Below are positions 43,858 through 52,492 of a DNA stretch of 64,000 nt, in pieces; the first letter of the stretch is position 1, and each line of letters opens with the position of its first letter. A program made the position numbers and the translations under genes. The notes beneath the pieces are model-generated. The model ran no database searches, had not been told where the DNA came from, and saw only the letters and a list, made by a program, of their open reading frames with translations. Source of the stretch: Timonella corticicola (GTDB lineage Bacteria; Actinomycetota; Actinomycetes; Actinomycetales; Cellulomonadaceae); contig NZ_JBHUOP010000003.1 of assembly GCF_042683685.1 (NCBI RefSeq), positions 372,001 to 436,000 on the forward strand. Reading direction: 5' to 3'.

Positions 43858-45189
43858 ATGATTCTTGGTTATACGAATGCGCAGGTACTAAACCCAACCA
43901 TCGCTCAGAGGCTGTTTAGCTGGACTCGTAGCATTAGGCCGGTGCCCTGGTCCAAGCCGGTCCGCATGGTGTTGGTACTACTGATCGTTCTAGGGATCAT
44001 CGGTGACAGTCAACGTGACGATGCCGTCCTTACAACGCCACTTGGCCTGCTTGATTTCCTAGTACCTTTTGCACCCGCAGTCGGCTTGCTAGTAGGGCCC
44101 TTAACGGCGGCGGTTGTGTGGTTTGCCTCCATGGGCATCATCGTGTTTATTGGACCTACGAACTACCTGCTCGCTGGGACATTCATCGCCACGATGATGG
44201 TCCTGTTCTTTGTGTGTGCATTGTTCCCGATACGGCAAGGTATAGTCTTTTTTGTCGCTGCCCTCATGGTTACGGCAATACTTGTGGGCCGTGGTCCACA
44301 AGATTCGTTCGCACTGTTTTATGCGGGTTTTTTGCCGGGGTTCGCGGCTGTCGGTGCAGCAGGTTTTGCCATGCACCGCCTGTGGGACCGGATCAAGGTA
44401 CGCGATCGGCAAATCGATGACCTGAAGGACCGCCAAGAGCGGGTGCGTCGTGAAGAGCGCCAACAGATCGCCTACGAGCTGCATGACATCGTCGCTCACG
44501 ACATCACGATCATTTCGATGCAGGCGCGCAGGGCTGCACTGCTGAGTGACCCAGAGAAGAAACAGCAGATCTTCGACAGCATCGGTGCCACGGCAAGCCA
44601 GACGCTTCAAGACTTGCGCAGCCTACTCGTCGTGTTGAAACCGCCCACGGATGATGACTCCGTTACGGTCACGTGCGCTGTGGGGGATCTAGTGCTGGAC
44701 ACTCCGGAGGTCTCTGGCGAAACCACGACGGCTGTTGGCTTCCTTGAAGACTTCAATGATGTCGTCGAGGCACTACAGCGTTCCAGCCTCAGCGTGGAGA
44801 AGAACATCGACGGTGACACCGAAACGATCCCGATGAGCCAGAGACAAACACTGCGTCGGATCGTACGGGAACTCGCCACTAACGTCCTCAAACACGGTGC
44901 CCCAGGTTCACGCGTGTCGCTCAACCTCAAAGTGGATTCCGACTTCGTCGTCATGAGCATGGAGAACGTCATCTCCGAGGCGGAGCCCATCATGTCCAGT
45001 CAGACTGGACTCGAGGCCATCAAGGCACGTGCTGAAGTCTTTGGTGGTGTGGTCTCGTCCGGTTCCGAGGACGGGACTCTGTGGAAGACCACGGTCATGC
45101 TCCCACTGGCCGGGTTGGACGGCGGCACGTCATTCAGTCTCGCGCAGGACGGCGTAGGAATGAAACACCCAGGAGAGGCGTATGAGTAA
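43858..45189 (+). CDS. Sensor histidine kinase (NarL/HisKA_3 type)
   Basis: 443 aa from the ATG at 43858; the frame is open from a GTG at 43627 and other ATGs exist at 43696 and 43741, so the start is uncertain. The upstream part is probably antisense to the small peptide gene. Four to five membrane segments (about residues 36-170) precede a coiled-coil and the HisKA_3 phospho-acceptor H209 (YELHDIVAHDITI). The ATPase domain has the N-box RELATNVLKHG; the ATP lid is short and degenerate. The gene overlaps its response regulator by 8 bases. Confidence 0.88.
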   Translation: MILGYTNAQVLNPTIAQRLFSWTRSIRPVPWSKPVRMVLVLLIVLGIIGDSQRDDAVLTTPLGLLDFLVPFAPAVGLLVGPLTAAVVWFASMGIIVFIGPTNYLLAGTFIATMMVLFFVCALFPIRQGIVFFVAALMVTAILVGRGPQDSFALFYAGFLPGFAAVGAAGFAMHRLWDRIKVRDRQIDDLKDRQERVRREERQQIAYELHDIVAHDITIISMQARRAALLSDPEKKQQIFDSIGATASQTLQDLRSLLVVLKPPTDDDSVTVTCAVGDLVLDTPEVSGETTTAVGFLEDFNDVVEALQRSSLSVEKNIDGDTETIPMSQRQTLRRIVRELATNVLKHGAPGSRVSLNLKVDSDFVVMSMENVISEAEPIMSSQTGLEAIKARAEVFGGVVSSGSEDGTLWKTTVMLPLAGLDGGTSFSLAQDGVGMKHPGEAYE

Positions 45190-45850
45190 AATTCGCATCC
45201 TGGTGGTCGATGACGAGACGTTGGTCCGAGAGATCCTTGCAGACTATCTGCTGGTGGATCCAAACTTAGAGGTCGTTGGCGAGGCGGCGGATGGAGTGAC
45301 TGCTGTTCGACAGGTGGCGGCGTTGCAGCCAGACGTGGTTCTCATGGACATGCAGATGCCGGGCATGAACGGCGTTACCGCAACAGCGGAGATACGTTCT
45401 CAGCATCCCGATGTCATCGTTCTTGGGCTGACCTCATTCGAGACTGACCGGTACGTGGTGGACCTCTTGCGGGCGGGTGCCTCCGGTTATCTGGTCAAAG
45501 ACACGAGCCCAGACGCGCTCAAGGCTGCGATCCGAACCGTTGCGGGTGGTGGTTCCGTACTCTCGCCTGAAGTGACGCGTTATGTCATCCGAGGTCTTGA
45601 GGAGTCGAGGCCTGCAACGGCGGCCCCTGATCTGGAGATGGTTGCGCGGTTCACCGAGAAGGAACTTCAGATTATCCAACTGCTCAGTAGCGGCATGAAC
45701 AACCGTGAGATATCCGAGAAAATGAAGGTCAGCGAATCGACGATCAAGTCTCGGTTTACCACAATCGCCGACAAACTTGGTGCACGTGACCGAGTGCAGG
45801 TGCTCGTCAAGGCAATTGAGTACGGCCTCGCGGATGTCCACAAACTTTAG
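45182..45850 (+). CDS. Response regulator, NarL/LuxR family
   Basis: 222 aa. Receiver domain with the acidic pair VVDDE, phospho-acceptor D56 (VLMDMQMPGMNG), the conserved Thr/Ser switch and K in GYLVKD. The C-terminal LuxR helix-turn-helix reads FTEKELQIIQLLSSGMNNRE and SESTIKSRFTTI. Overlaps the histidine kinase gene. Targets are unknown; the next downstream operon (SbnA-like) starts 155 bases later. Confidence 0.93.
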   Translation: MSKIRILVVDDETLVREILADYLLVDPNLEVVGEAADGVTAVRQVAALQPDVVLMDMQMPGMNGVTATAEIRSQHPDVIVLGLTSFETDRYVVDLLRAGASGYLVKDTSPDALKAAIRTVAGGGSVLSPEVTRYVIRGLEESRPATAAPDLEMVARFTEKELQIIQLLSSGMNNREISEKMKVSESTIKSRFTTIADKLGARDRVQVLVKAIEYGLADVHKL

Positions 45851-45902
45851 GTTGTGCGCTGATCCACGAGCGTTCCTAGACGCGTGAAAAGCCAAAACGT
45901 GC

Positions 45903-45969
45903 TTGCGCGAGCGCAACCCTCACAGTGGTGCCAAGGTGGAGTGGGTCCACCTAGCTGAGTGAGGGGCAC
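45903..45969 (+). ncRNA. Candidate structured leader before the SbnA-like operon
   Basis: CCCTCAC (45917-45923) can pair with GTGAGGG (45959-45965), enclosing a perfect hairpin AGGTGGA/TCCACCT (45934-45940 and 45946-45952). GTGCC (45928-45932) can also pair with GGCAC (45965-45969), crossing the first stem as a pseudoknot. A small TTGCGC/GCGCAA element lies just 5'. No known riboswitch class is recognised. Confidence 0.35.
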
Positions 45970-46004
45970 GATCAGTGTTCCTCAACACCGTCGAAGGAGG
46001 GTGT

Positions 46005-47102
46005 ATGGAACGCCCAGTTCACTCCACGTATTTTCCGAGCCCAACTGTCCGACTTGAGCGACTGTTTGGTGAACAACCAGTTGGCATTCACGCCAAACTC
46101 GACAACCTACAACTGACTGGAAGCACCAAGGAGCGCACTGCCGCCTCGCTGTTGGAAGGGCTGCTGGAAAGCGGCGGTCTCGCCACGGGTGGCACGGTTG
46201 TGGAATCCACCTCGGGCAACCTGGGGATGGCTCTTGCCCGCCAGTGCGCTCTGCTTGATCTGCGGTTCATTGCCGTCGTGGATGAGCGAGCGAACCAGGC
46301 CGCGCTGGATACCATGCGGGCTTTCGGCGCGCAGGTTGACCTGGTGAAAACGCCACCGGACGGCAACAGGTTGCGCGCCCGAGTCGAGCGGGTCAAGGAA
46401 CTATTGGAATGCGAACCGGGTGCCGTGACCACAAACCAGTACGCGAACCCGAGCAACCCGAAGGCCCACGCCGACTCGACCTTCCCGGAGATCTGTGATG
46501 CGCTCGGCGCCGCCCCCACCAAGCTCTTCGTCGCGACGAGCACCACGGGAACGTTGCTTGGCTGCCTGAACGCGGTCCGCGCACTGAACGTGGACACGCA
46601 GGTCATTGCCGTCGACTCGGCAGGATCGGCCCTGTTTGGCGGAACCTCCGGCGACCGATACCTACCCGGGCTCGGCGCAGGGTTCGAGACCGACCTTTCC
46701 CTGCACGCTCACCCGCACGCCATTCATCGCATACCCGAAGCCCAGATGGTTCGTGGCGCGCGCCTGCTCGCCCGGCGCGAGGGGATCATGGCCGGAGCCT
46801 CGACGGGAGCGCTTGTGGCGGCGGTCGGTGCGGAACTTGCCTGCACTAGTGCGCACCTCGCTACCTCGGGCACACAGGCAGCCAACGAGACGTGGGCGTT
46901 CCTCGTCCACGACGGCGGAGCCCCCTACCTGCCCACCGTGTACAACGACGACTGGGTGCGCACCTCGCTCGACTACGACCCACACACCGACATCGACCTG
47001 ATCAGGTGCAACCCCTTCCACAAACTTGCCGAGCAGGGTCGCAGGCTCCCAGACAGCCTCATCCCCATCACCGAGTACGTTCGCCCAGGGGTACCTGCAT
47101 GA
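46005..47102 (+). CDS. PLP-dependent cysteine synthase/SbnA-like enzyme
   Basis: 365 aa fold-II PLP enzyme. The PLP lysine lies in LTGSTKERTA, with a phosphate-binding STSGNLG loop further on and the C-terminal GIMAGASTGALV motif. In Staphylococcus, SbnA joins O-phosphoserine and glutamate on the way to 2,3-diaminopropionate. The exact substrate here is unproven. The frame opens at 45975, but the ATG at 46005 follows GAAGGAGG. Overlaps the next gene by 4 bases (ATGA): first gene of a coupled three-gene cassette. Confidence 0.85.
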   Translation: MERPVHSTYFPSPTVRLERLFGEQPVGIHAKLDNLQLTGSTKERTAASLLEGLLESGGLATGGTVVESTSGNLGMALARQCALLDLRFIAVVDERANQAALDTMRAFGAQVDLVKTPPDGNRLRARVERVKELLECEPGAVTTNQYANPSNPKAHADSTFPEICDALGAAPTKLFVATSTTGTLLGCLNAVRALNVDTQVIAVDSAGSALFGGTSGDRYLPGLGAGFETDLSLHAHPHAIHRIPEAQMVRGARLLARREGIMAGASTGALVAAVGAELACTSAHLATSGTQAANETWAFLVHDGGAPYLPTVYNDDWVRTSLDYDPHTDIDLIRCNPFHKLAEQGRRLPDSLIPITEYVRPGVPA

Positions 47103-48772
47103 GGCTGGCCGTCATTGGCGGTGGACCCAAGGCGCTCGCGGCTCTGACGGAACTCGACCGTGCGCTCGATAGTAGGGGCGCGCTGGATAACCATGGCGCG
47201 GTGACGGATCGTAGGCAACCGCGAATGAGCGTGGACGTGTTCGACCCGCACGAGTTGGGGCCGGGCGCGGTGTGGGATCGTCGTACTCCCGAACATCTGC
47301 TGATGAACGTCCCGAGCAGGATCGTGGACCTGTCCGGCCCGAGTTTCCCGCTCAGCTACGCGCAGTGGGCGGAAGGCCACCCCGATCCGCGTGCCCGCGA
47401 GGTGTTCCCGCCGCGCAGGTTCATGGGCGAATACCTGCGCCGCGTCTGCGAAGGCCTGGTTAACTCGCCGCGTCTATGCGTGCGTCGGGTCCGTCGCACA
47501 GTCACCGACGTGCACCGCACCGCCGCGGGGTGGTGGCTCGTTGGGGACGGCTCAACGCCGTCTTTGCTTGCCGACGAGCCCTCACCTCCCAGCCCATCCT
47601 CACCTGTCGAGGAAACAGGTTACGACGCAGTGCTCCTGGCAACTGGGCATCGTGCCCCGCTGCTCGTGAATGAGTACCACGCGTTGGCTCAGGATGAAGT
47701 GCTGACCAGTCAGGACGTGCACATCCGGGGTGCGGCGTTGACTGGGATCGACTATGTCATGATGCTGACTCTGGGTCGCGGTGGATGCTTTGAGTCTGCG
47801 TCTGAGCCTGGCTCTCCAGCCGATGCCTCAGCACTGATGATGCCGAGCAGGCAGGGCCTTACCTCCGGTGAGCCCGAGCGGTTGCGGTACGTGCCGAGCA
47901 GCCGAGAGCCACGCAGCATCACGCTGCACTCACGCACTGGCGTGCCACTCTCGCCCAAACCTCCCGAACAGTCCCAAGAACTCATTGACCACGTCACTGG
48001 CGCCACGGCCAAGCTCCTCACGGTGGTCAGCAGCGCTGAACCGCAACCCAGCGCCGACTGGTGGGCCACCCTGGTTCGAGCAGCGCACAGCACCGCACGG
48101 TTCCTCGCCGTCGATGTGGGCACGGCTGCACTTGAACGCACCCTACTCACCCCAGACCACCTCGAACCCGGTGAAAGCGCAGCGGAACGAATGCGCTCGC
48201 ACCTGCTCATGAACCTCGGCCACATCACCTCAGACGAACGCTGGATCTGGGGCAGAGTGTGGAAGCTCGGATACCGAAACGTCATCGACTCACTCGCCAG
48301 ACACCCACGAGATACAGCGGGATGGAACAATTTCCGAGTCGCCGCCAGCAACGCCGAACGCTGGGCCTACGGTCCACCCCAGACCACGGTCGAACGCCTC
48401 CTCGCCCTCACCGAAACGGGACTGTTGCGCTGGGAAGCGGCAGGATCGTCGCCAATCCCGCCCGAAGCCCTGAACGCAATCACACAGCCACCCGGCGTGC
48501 GCGACGAGCACACCAACACCATCCCCGACCCGCTCTGGAACAACCTCGCAAACAGCGGATACGTGAGCGTGCGCGACCACGAACGCGGCATCATCACCAC
48601 CCCGCAAGCCCAATGCCTCGGCCCAGACGGGACCCCCACGCCAGGGCTGTACGCCATCGGGCGTCCCACCGAGGACCCCGTCATCGGCCACGACACACTC
48701 AACCATAGGCTCCACACCGACATTCAACAGTGGGCACAACACCTTGTGGATATCGCAACGGAGGGAACATGA
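47099..48772 (+). CDS. FAD/NAD(P)-binding protein (NAD_binding_9 type)
   Basis: 557 aa. The N-terminus has a dinucleotide-binding fold (LAVIGGGPKALAAL), then HLLMNVPSRIVDLSG, typical of FAD/NAD(P)-binding proteins found near siderophore or peptide biosynthesis genes. The C-terminal part has DPVIGHDTLNHRLH. The start ATG overlaps the SbnA-like stop codon, and the end overlaps the next start by 4 bases, so the three proteins are probably made in fixed ratio. Confidence 0.8.
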   Translation: MRLAVIGGGPKALAALTELDRALDSRGALDNHGAVTDRRQPRMSVDVFDPHELGPGAVWDRRTPEHLLMNVPSRIVDLSGPSFPLSYAQWAEGHPDPRAREVFPPRRFMGEYLRRVCEGLVNSPRLCVRRVRRTVTDVHRTAAGWWLVGDGSTPSLLADEPSPPSPSSPVEETGYDAVLLATGHRAPLLVNEYHALAQDEVLTSQDVHIRGAALTGIDYVMMLTLGRGGCFESASEPGSPADASALMMPSRQGLTSGEPERLRYVPSSREPRSITLHSRTGVPLSPKPPEQSQELIDHVTGATAKLLTVVSSAEPQPSADWWATLVRAAHSTARFLAVDVGTAALERTLLTPDHLEPGESAAERMRSHLLMNLGHITSDERWIWGRVWKLGYRNVIDSLARHPRDTAGWNNFRVAASNAERWAYGPPQTTVERLLALTETGLLRWEAAGSSPIPPEALNAITQPPGVRDEHTNTIPDPLWNNLANSGYVSVRDHERGIITTPQAQCLGPDGTPTPGLYAIGRPTEDPVIGHDTLNHRLHTDIQQWAQHLVDIATEGT

Positions 48773-50403
48773 CACAACAACTCGACTGCCACGGCACCCC
48801 GCCACTGACCGCGCGCACCGAAGCCTGGATGGACGCGCTCACCCAAGACGCCGAGGCGTGCGCAACCCTCGTTGAACAGCACGGATCGCCCCTCAACGTC
48901 CACAACTTCGAGCCCATGCGCCGCAACATAGACGAGCTACGGGACGCAGCCGCCCGACACCAGATTGCCTTCCAGGTGTTCTTCGCGCGCAAAGCCAACA
49001 AAACCCACGGCGCAGCCCTCGCCGCACACAGGGCCGGAGCCGGAATCGACGTCGCCTCCCAGCGAGAACTCGAACAATGCCTCAACCTCGGCATCCCCGG
49101 CCACGCCATCATCTTCAGCGCCGCCACCAAAACCCCGGCAGCGATCGACGCGGCGCTCGCGGGTGGGGTGACGATCAGCGTGGACAACGCCGACGAACTG
49201 AAACTGATCATCGCGCGAGCCACCGGCGGCGGCCTCCAAGCACAGGTGGCGCTGCGATTGGCCATACTTGACCCTGAAATCCCGCCCACCAGATTTGGGC
49301 TGGCCGCGGGGCAATGGCTTGAGGCTCTAGGTTCTTGTGCGGTCGAGTCGCTGAGCATCACTGGGATTCACTTCCACCTCAACGGGTACTCCGCCGAGCA
49401 TCGCGCTATAGGGTTGCGGCAGGCTCTGACGTTCGCCGATCAACTGCGGTCCCTGGGTCATCCCGTGGAGTTCATCGACATGGGTGGCGGAATCCCCATG
49501 TCCTACCTCGACTCGAAGGAGCAGTGGCAGGAGTTCTGGAGGGCCGTCGCTGCCAGTGCGGACGCTGGTGCCTTGGACGCGGCAGGAGTGGGCACGGGTG
49601 GCCTCGGGGAGGATGTCGTTGCAGTGGGACGGTCTGCGGTGAGCGGTGATACCACCAACCTGGCTCGGCCCGGTGGCCTAGGGTCCGGTGTTACTGGATC
49701 TGGCATTAACGGTTCTGGACCCACCTGGCGTGGCGACACCCTGGGTCTCGTGGATCACGAGGCGGATCGGCCATCACCAGCCACCTATCCGTATTATCAG
49801 GCGGTCACGCGAGGGGAGTGGTTGCGCCAGATCCTCAGCGCACCCGCAGGGAGTGACGGCGGGACAGTTGCGGATGAACTGCGGGCACGGAAGATTGAAC
49901 TGCGTTGCGAGCCCGGCCGAAGCCTCCTCGACGGTTGCGGCATGACCATCGCGCAGGTGGCGTTTAGGAAACCGACCTCAGATGGGATACCGCTCGTGGG
50001 GCTTTACATGAACCGAACCCAGGTGCGCTCGAACTCGGCGGACTTCCTGCTCGACCCGATCTTGATCAGGCGTTCGCCTCAACCCGTCGTGTCCGAGTCC
50101 TCGTCTGAGCCTGGACGCCCTGCACTGTCCGAATCGTCTGTGCCGTCTGACCCGTTGAGCGGGGCGTTCCTCGTGGGCTCATACTGCATTGAGGAAGAAC
50201 TGATCCTGCGGCGGAGCTTCGACTTCCCGAAAGGCGTTCAGGTTGGTGACTTGATTGCCTTCCCAAACACGGGCGGCTACCTCATGCACATCCTAGAGAG
50301 TGCCTCGCATCAGCTCCCACTTGCGGCGAATCTCGTGGCCACACCGGGCGACTCCGCACTCGGGATACCGGAGCACTGGGTGTTGGACGGGATCGACCGG
50401 TAA
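48769..50403 (+). CDS. Y4yA/SbnH-like PLP-dependent decarboxylase family enzyme
   Basis: 544 aa alanine-racemase-fold (fold III) PLP enzyme, related to diaminopimelate and ornithine decarboxylases. The PLP lysine is in VFFARKANKT; other motifs are GIHFHLNG, FIDMGGGIPMSY and RCEPGRSLLDGCG. Two insertions rich in Gly/Ser/Pro (about 255-335 and 430-460) make it longer than usual. The ATG at 48769 has an ACGGAGGG site and overlaps the preceding stop (ATGA). Probably decarboxylates the product of the upstream enzymes; substrate unknown. Confidence 0.82.
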   Translation: MTQQLDCHGTPPLTARTEAWMDALTQDAEACATLVEQHGSPLNVHNFEPMRRNIDELRDAAARHQIAFQVFFARKANKTHGAALAAHRAGAGIDVASQRELEQCLNLGIPGHAIIFSAATKTPAAIDAALAGGVTISVDNADELKLIIARATGGGLQAQVALRLAILDPEIPPTRFGLAAGQWLEALGSCAVESLSITGIHFHLNGYSAEHRAIGLRQALTFADQLRSLGHPVEFIDMGGGIPMSYLDSKEQWQEFWRAVAASADAGALDAAGVGTGGLGEDVVAVGRSAVSGDTTNLARPGGLGSGVTGSGINGSGPTWRGDTLGLVDHEADRPSPATYPYYQAVTRGEWLRQILSAPAGSDGGTVADELRARKIELRCEPGRSLLDGCGMTIAQVAFRKPTSDGIPLVGLYMNRTQVRSNSADFLLDPILIRRSPQPVVSESSSEPGRPALSESSVPSDPLSGAFLVGSYCIEEELILRRSFDFPKGVQVGDLIAFPNTGGYLMHILESASHQLPLAANLVATPGDSALGIPEHWVLDGIDR

Positions 50404-50408
50404 CGCGG

Positions 50409-50726
50409 CTACTCCTTGAGCATGCGCACGAGCATGTCGAACGACAGCTCGTTCATCGCTCCGGCCTCGTTGTAGACGACCTCACCGTCCTTGACCACGG
50501 CGACCGTCGGAATCGACTTGATCTTGTATTCGTCGATGATGGCACGGTTATCGTCGGTGTTGACCTTGGCGAACACCACGTCATCGTGCTCTTCGGAAAC
50601 GTCCTCGAAGATCGGCCCGAACTGTTTGCACGGAGCACACCAGGGCGCCCAGAAGTCGAGCACGACCACATTGTTGTTTGCGATGAGTTCCGGGAGTTCG
50701 GCTTCGGACACGTTGATTGTTGCCAT
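50409..50726 (-). CDS. Thioredoxin (second copy)
   Basis: 105 aa with active site WCAPCKQ and cis-proline in SIPTVAVVKDGE. Stop codon lies 5 bases from that of the convergent Y4yA-like gene. Sequence clearly differs from the trxA copy next to trxB, so it is a paralogue and not a recent duplicate. Confidence 0.93.
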   Translation of the reverse strand: MATINVSEAELPELIANNNVVVLDFWAPWCAPCKQFGPIFEDVSEEHDDVVFAKVNTDDNRAIIDEYKIKSIPTVAVVKDGEVVYNEAGAMNELSFDMLVRMLKE

Positions 50727-50825
50727 GGTTCAAGCCTAAGCGCATTCGGTGCTTGGCGACGATTTGGTCACCGCCGGTTTTTAGCTTGCGTCATGCAGAT
50801 CGTACGACCTGAGTATGACTAGTAC

Positions 50826-50854
50826 CTAGACGAACGTCTAGTTTGCTCTAGACG
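50826..50854. promoter_or_regulatory. Palindrome plus extra half-site upstream of the Tat-exported peptidase gene
   Basis: CTAGACG-AA-CGTCTAG (50826-50841) is a perfect inverted repeat; a third CTAGACG half lies at 50848-50854, 22 bases (two helical turns) from the first. Good candidate for a regulator site. The other bases of 50727-50933 carry no gene. Confidence 0.5.
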
Positions 50855-50933
50855 AAGGCCGTATATGCAGGACAGGTGAAGCACCCATATAGTGAAACGA
50901 AATTGTAGATGACCACACCACATTAGGAGAGAC

Positions 50934-51980
50934 ATGCATGGCAACGGCTTACCAATCGCACGGCGCGACTTTCTAATCGCGCTTGGAGTTCTTGCAGGGG
51001 CCGGTGCTATGACTGTCGCGTCTGGCGGTCGTGCCGAAGCGCTGACTAGAATTGACGAGAACTGGCGTCAAGCCTTGGCTGATCAGTATTTTAGTGACAA
51101 TCCCCAAATCAATGTGCGTCCGCTTCAAGATGGTATAGAAGTCTGGGAAGGTGATGCCGGCGGCTACATGATTGTTGAGTCGTCTAGGCGCGAACTTTTA
51201 GAAGGTTCTCCTACTGCGGTAAGTCCGTACCGGCGAGTACTTGGAGACGCCGCCTATCTTGGACCTGGTGAGTACTATGCTCTCGGCGCTGACAGCGCGG
51301 TCGGGCTTCTCAATGGAGGCTTGATGAATACACGGGAACTGCGTGCAATAGCACGGGATGCCTCAGACCAGTTCCACGAGACCTTGGTCGTTTCTGCTGT
51401 CCCTGAACGCGTTAGCCTGATGAAGAAGGGGGACGGACTTCCATTGGTTAAGGCCGGGGATGTGAAGAGTCGGGTAGCAAACTACACTTACATTACTGGC
51501 AGCACCCTGTATCCCAATACTGAAGGTACTTGTGGATGGGTTGCAGGATCGCTGATAACGCGATACTGGCATGCAAAGTCAACAGCTCGTTTGCTGCTCC
51601 CAACGAAGTATCGAAGTGGTACCAACATGACCACGAGCCCGAACTTTGCCACCTATCTACAAAATGGTAGAAAGAACGACTCTTGGGCGCGGAATGTGAA
51701 AGACCAACTGATCTGGAACGCAAAGAAGCAGGGAGTGAAACACACGTCTGCTTGGGCTCTTGGGAACATCGGGATGTGGAATGAACTGAATGCAGGATAC
51801 CCGTTTATCCTCTTTGGAAACATTCCTACAGATGGGAAAAAGAAGGGTGCACATGCTGTAGTTGCTTATGGTCAGACTAAAGGCGGGCAGTTGATCACAC
51901 ACTATGGTTGGTCAGGTTTTACCAACGTTGTTCTTAATGGAGGCCTAGTAGGGTCTAACACGAAATTTCGGTTAACATGA
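50934..51980 (+). CDS. Tat-exported papain-like cysteine peptidase homologue
   Basis: 348 aa. N-terminal twin-arginine signal (RRDFLIALGVLAGAGA, cleavage near AEA). Candidate active-site Cys200 in EGTCGWVAGSLITRYW and His307 in GAHAVVAYG, followed by THYGWSG, a pattern like streptopain (C10) or C39-type peptidases. The ATG follows TTAGGAGAGAC. GC content is visibly lower than in the flanking cassette. It overlaps the next membrane protein gene by 4 bases. Target unknown. Confidence 0.65.
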   Translation: MHGNGLPIARRDFLIALGVLAGAGAMTVASGGRAEALTRIDENWRQALADQYFSDNPQINVRPLQDGIEVWEGDAGGYMIVESSRRELLEGSPTAVSPYRRVLGDAAYLGPGEYYALGADSAVGLLNGGLMNTRELRAIARDASDQFHETLVVSAVPERVSLMKKGDGLPLVKAGDVKSRVANYTYITGSTLYPNTEGTCGWVAGSLITRYWHAKSTARLLLPTKYRSGTNMTTSPNFATYLQNGRKNDSWARNVKDQLIWNAKKQGVKHTSAWALGNIGMWNELNAGYPFILFGNIPTDGKKKGAHAVVAYGQTKGGQLITHYGWSGFTNVVLNGGLVGSNTKFRLT

Positions 51981-52492
51981 TGGGTGTTGCGATGGATTTC
52001 ATAAAGCGCCACTGGGTCTGGTTTGTGAGTTTTGGAACAATACTATTGACAATCATCACCGTGTTCGCCATTAAAGAGTTCATGCCGTCTAAGAAGGTTC
52101 TCTCGGAGGTTCTGGGAGGCGCAGTGATTGAGTTGGAACTATTCGAGTATCCCTACGCAAAGCATCCACCGGAAGCGAAGCGCACAGTAATTACTGACCC
52201 TGTGGTCATTTCGGAGATTACAAAGTTTTTTGATGGCACACCAGTGAAACCATATCGAGGTTCGTCCGAACTCCTTCTCGATAAAACCGCTACAGCGTTC
52301 AGGATGCATTTAGCAGACGGTAGCGTGGTCGAGGCCACTCATATATTCGCTGGCAATTACAACACGGTGTTGTTTTGGCCGGATGGGGCCGTGTATTCGA
52401 CCGAATGGGGTAGACCTTATGAAGGCTTCTACGACGATTTAGGTGTAACCGAGCAGGTGTCCGGTGCTGAAGTTCCCGTTGTGAACTTCTAG
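51977..52492 (+). CDS. Small membrane protein coupled to the peptidase gene
   Basis: 171 aa, not recognised. One N-terminal membrane helix (WVWFVSFGTILLTIITVFAI) and a beta-rich outer domain of about 130 residues. ATGA overlap with the peptidase gene suggests the two act together, for instance as inhibitor, anchor or substrate. Low GC like its partner. Its 3' end overlaps the stop codon of the convergent MFS gene. Confidence 0.65.
   Translation: MMGVAMDFIKRHWVWFVSFGTILLTIITVFAIKEFMPSKKVLSEVLGGAVIELELFEYPYAKHPPEAKRTVITDPVVISEITKFFDGTPVKPYRGSSELLLDKTATAFRMHLADGSVVEATHIFAGNYNTVLFWPDGAVYSTEWGRPYEGFYDDLGVTEQVSGAEVPVVNF

Noticed and set aside
47752..48351. 199-codon minus-strand frame inside the FAD/NAD(P) gene
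   Set aside because: High-GC genes produce long mirror frames; the plus strand has recognisable domains and coupled start and stop codons.
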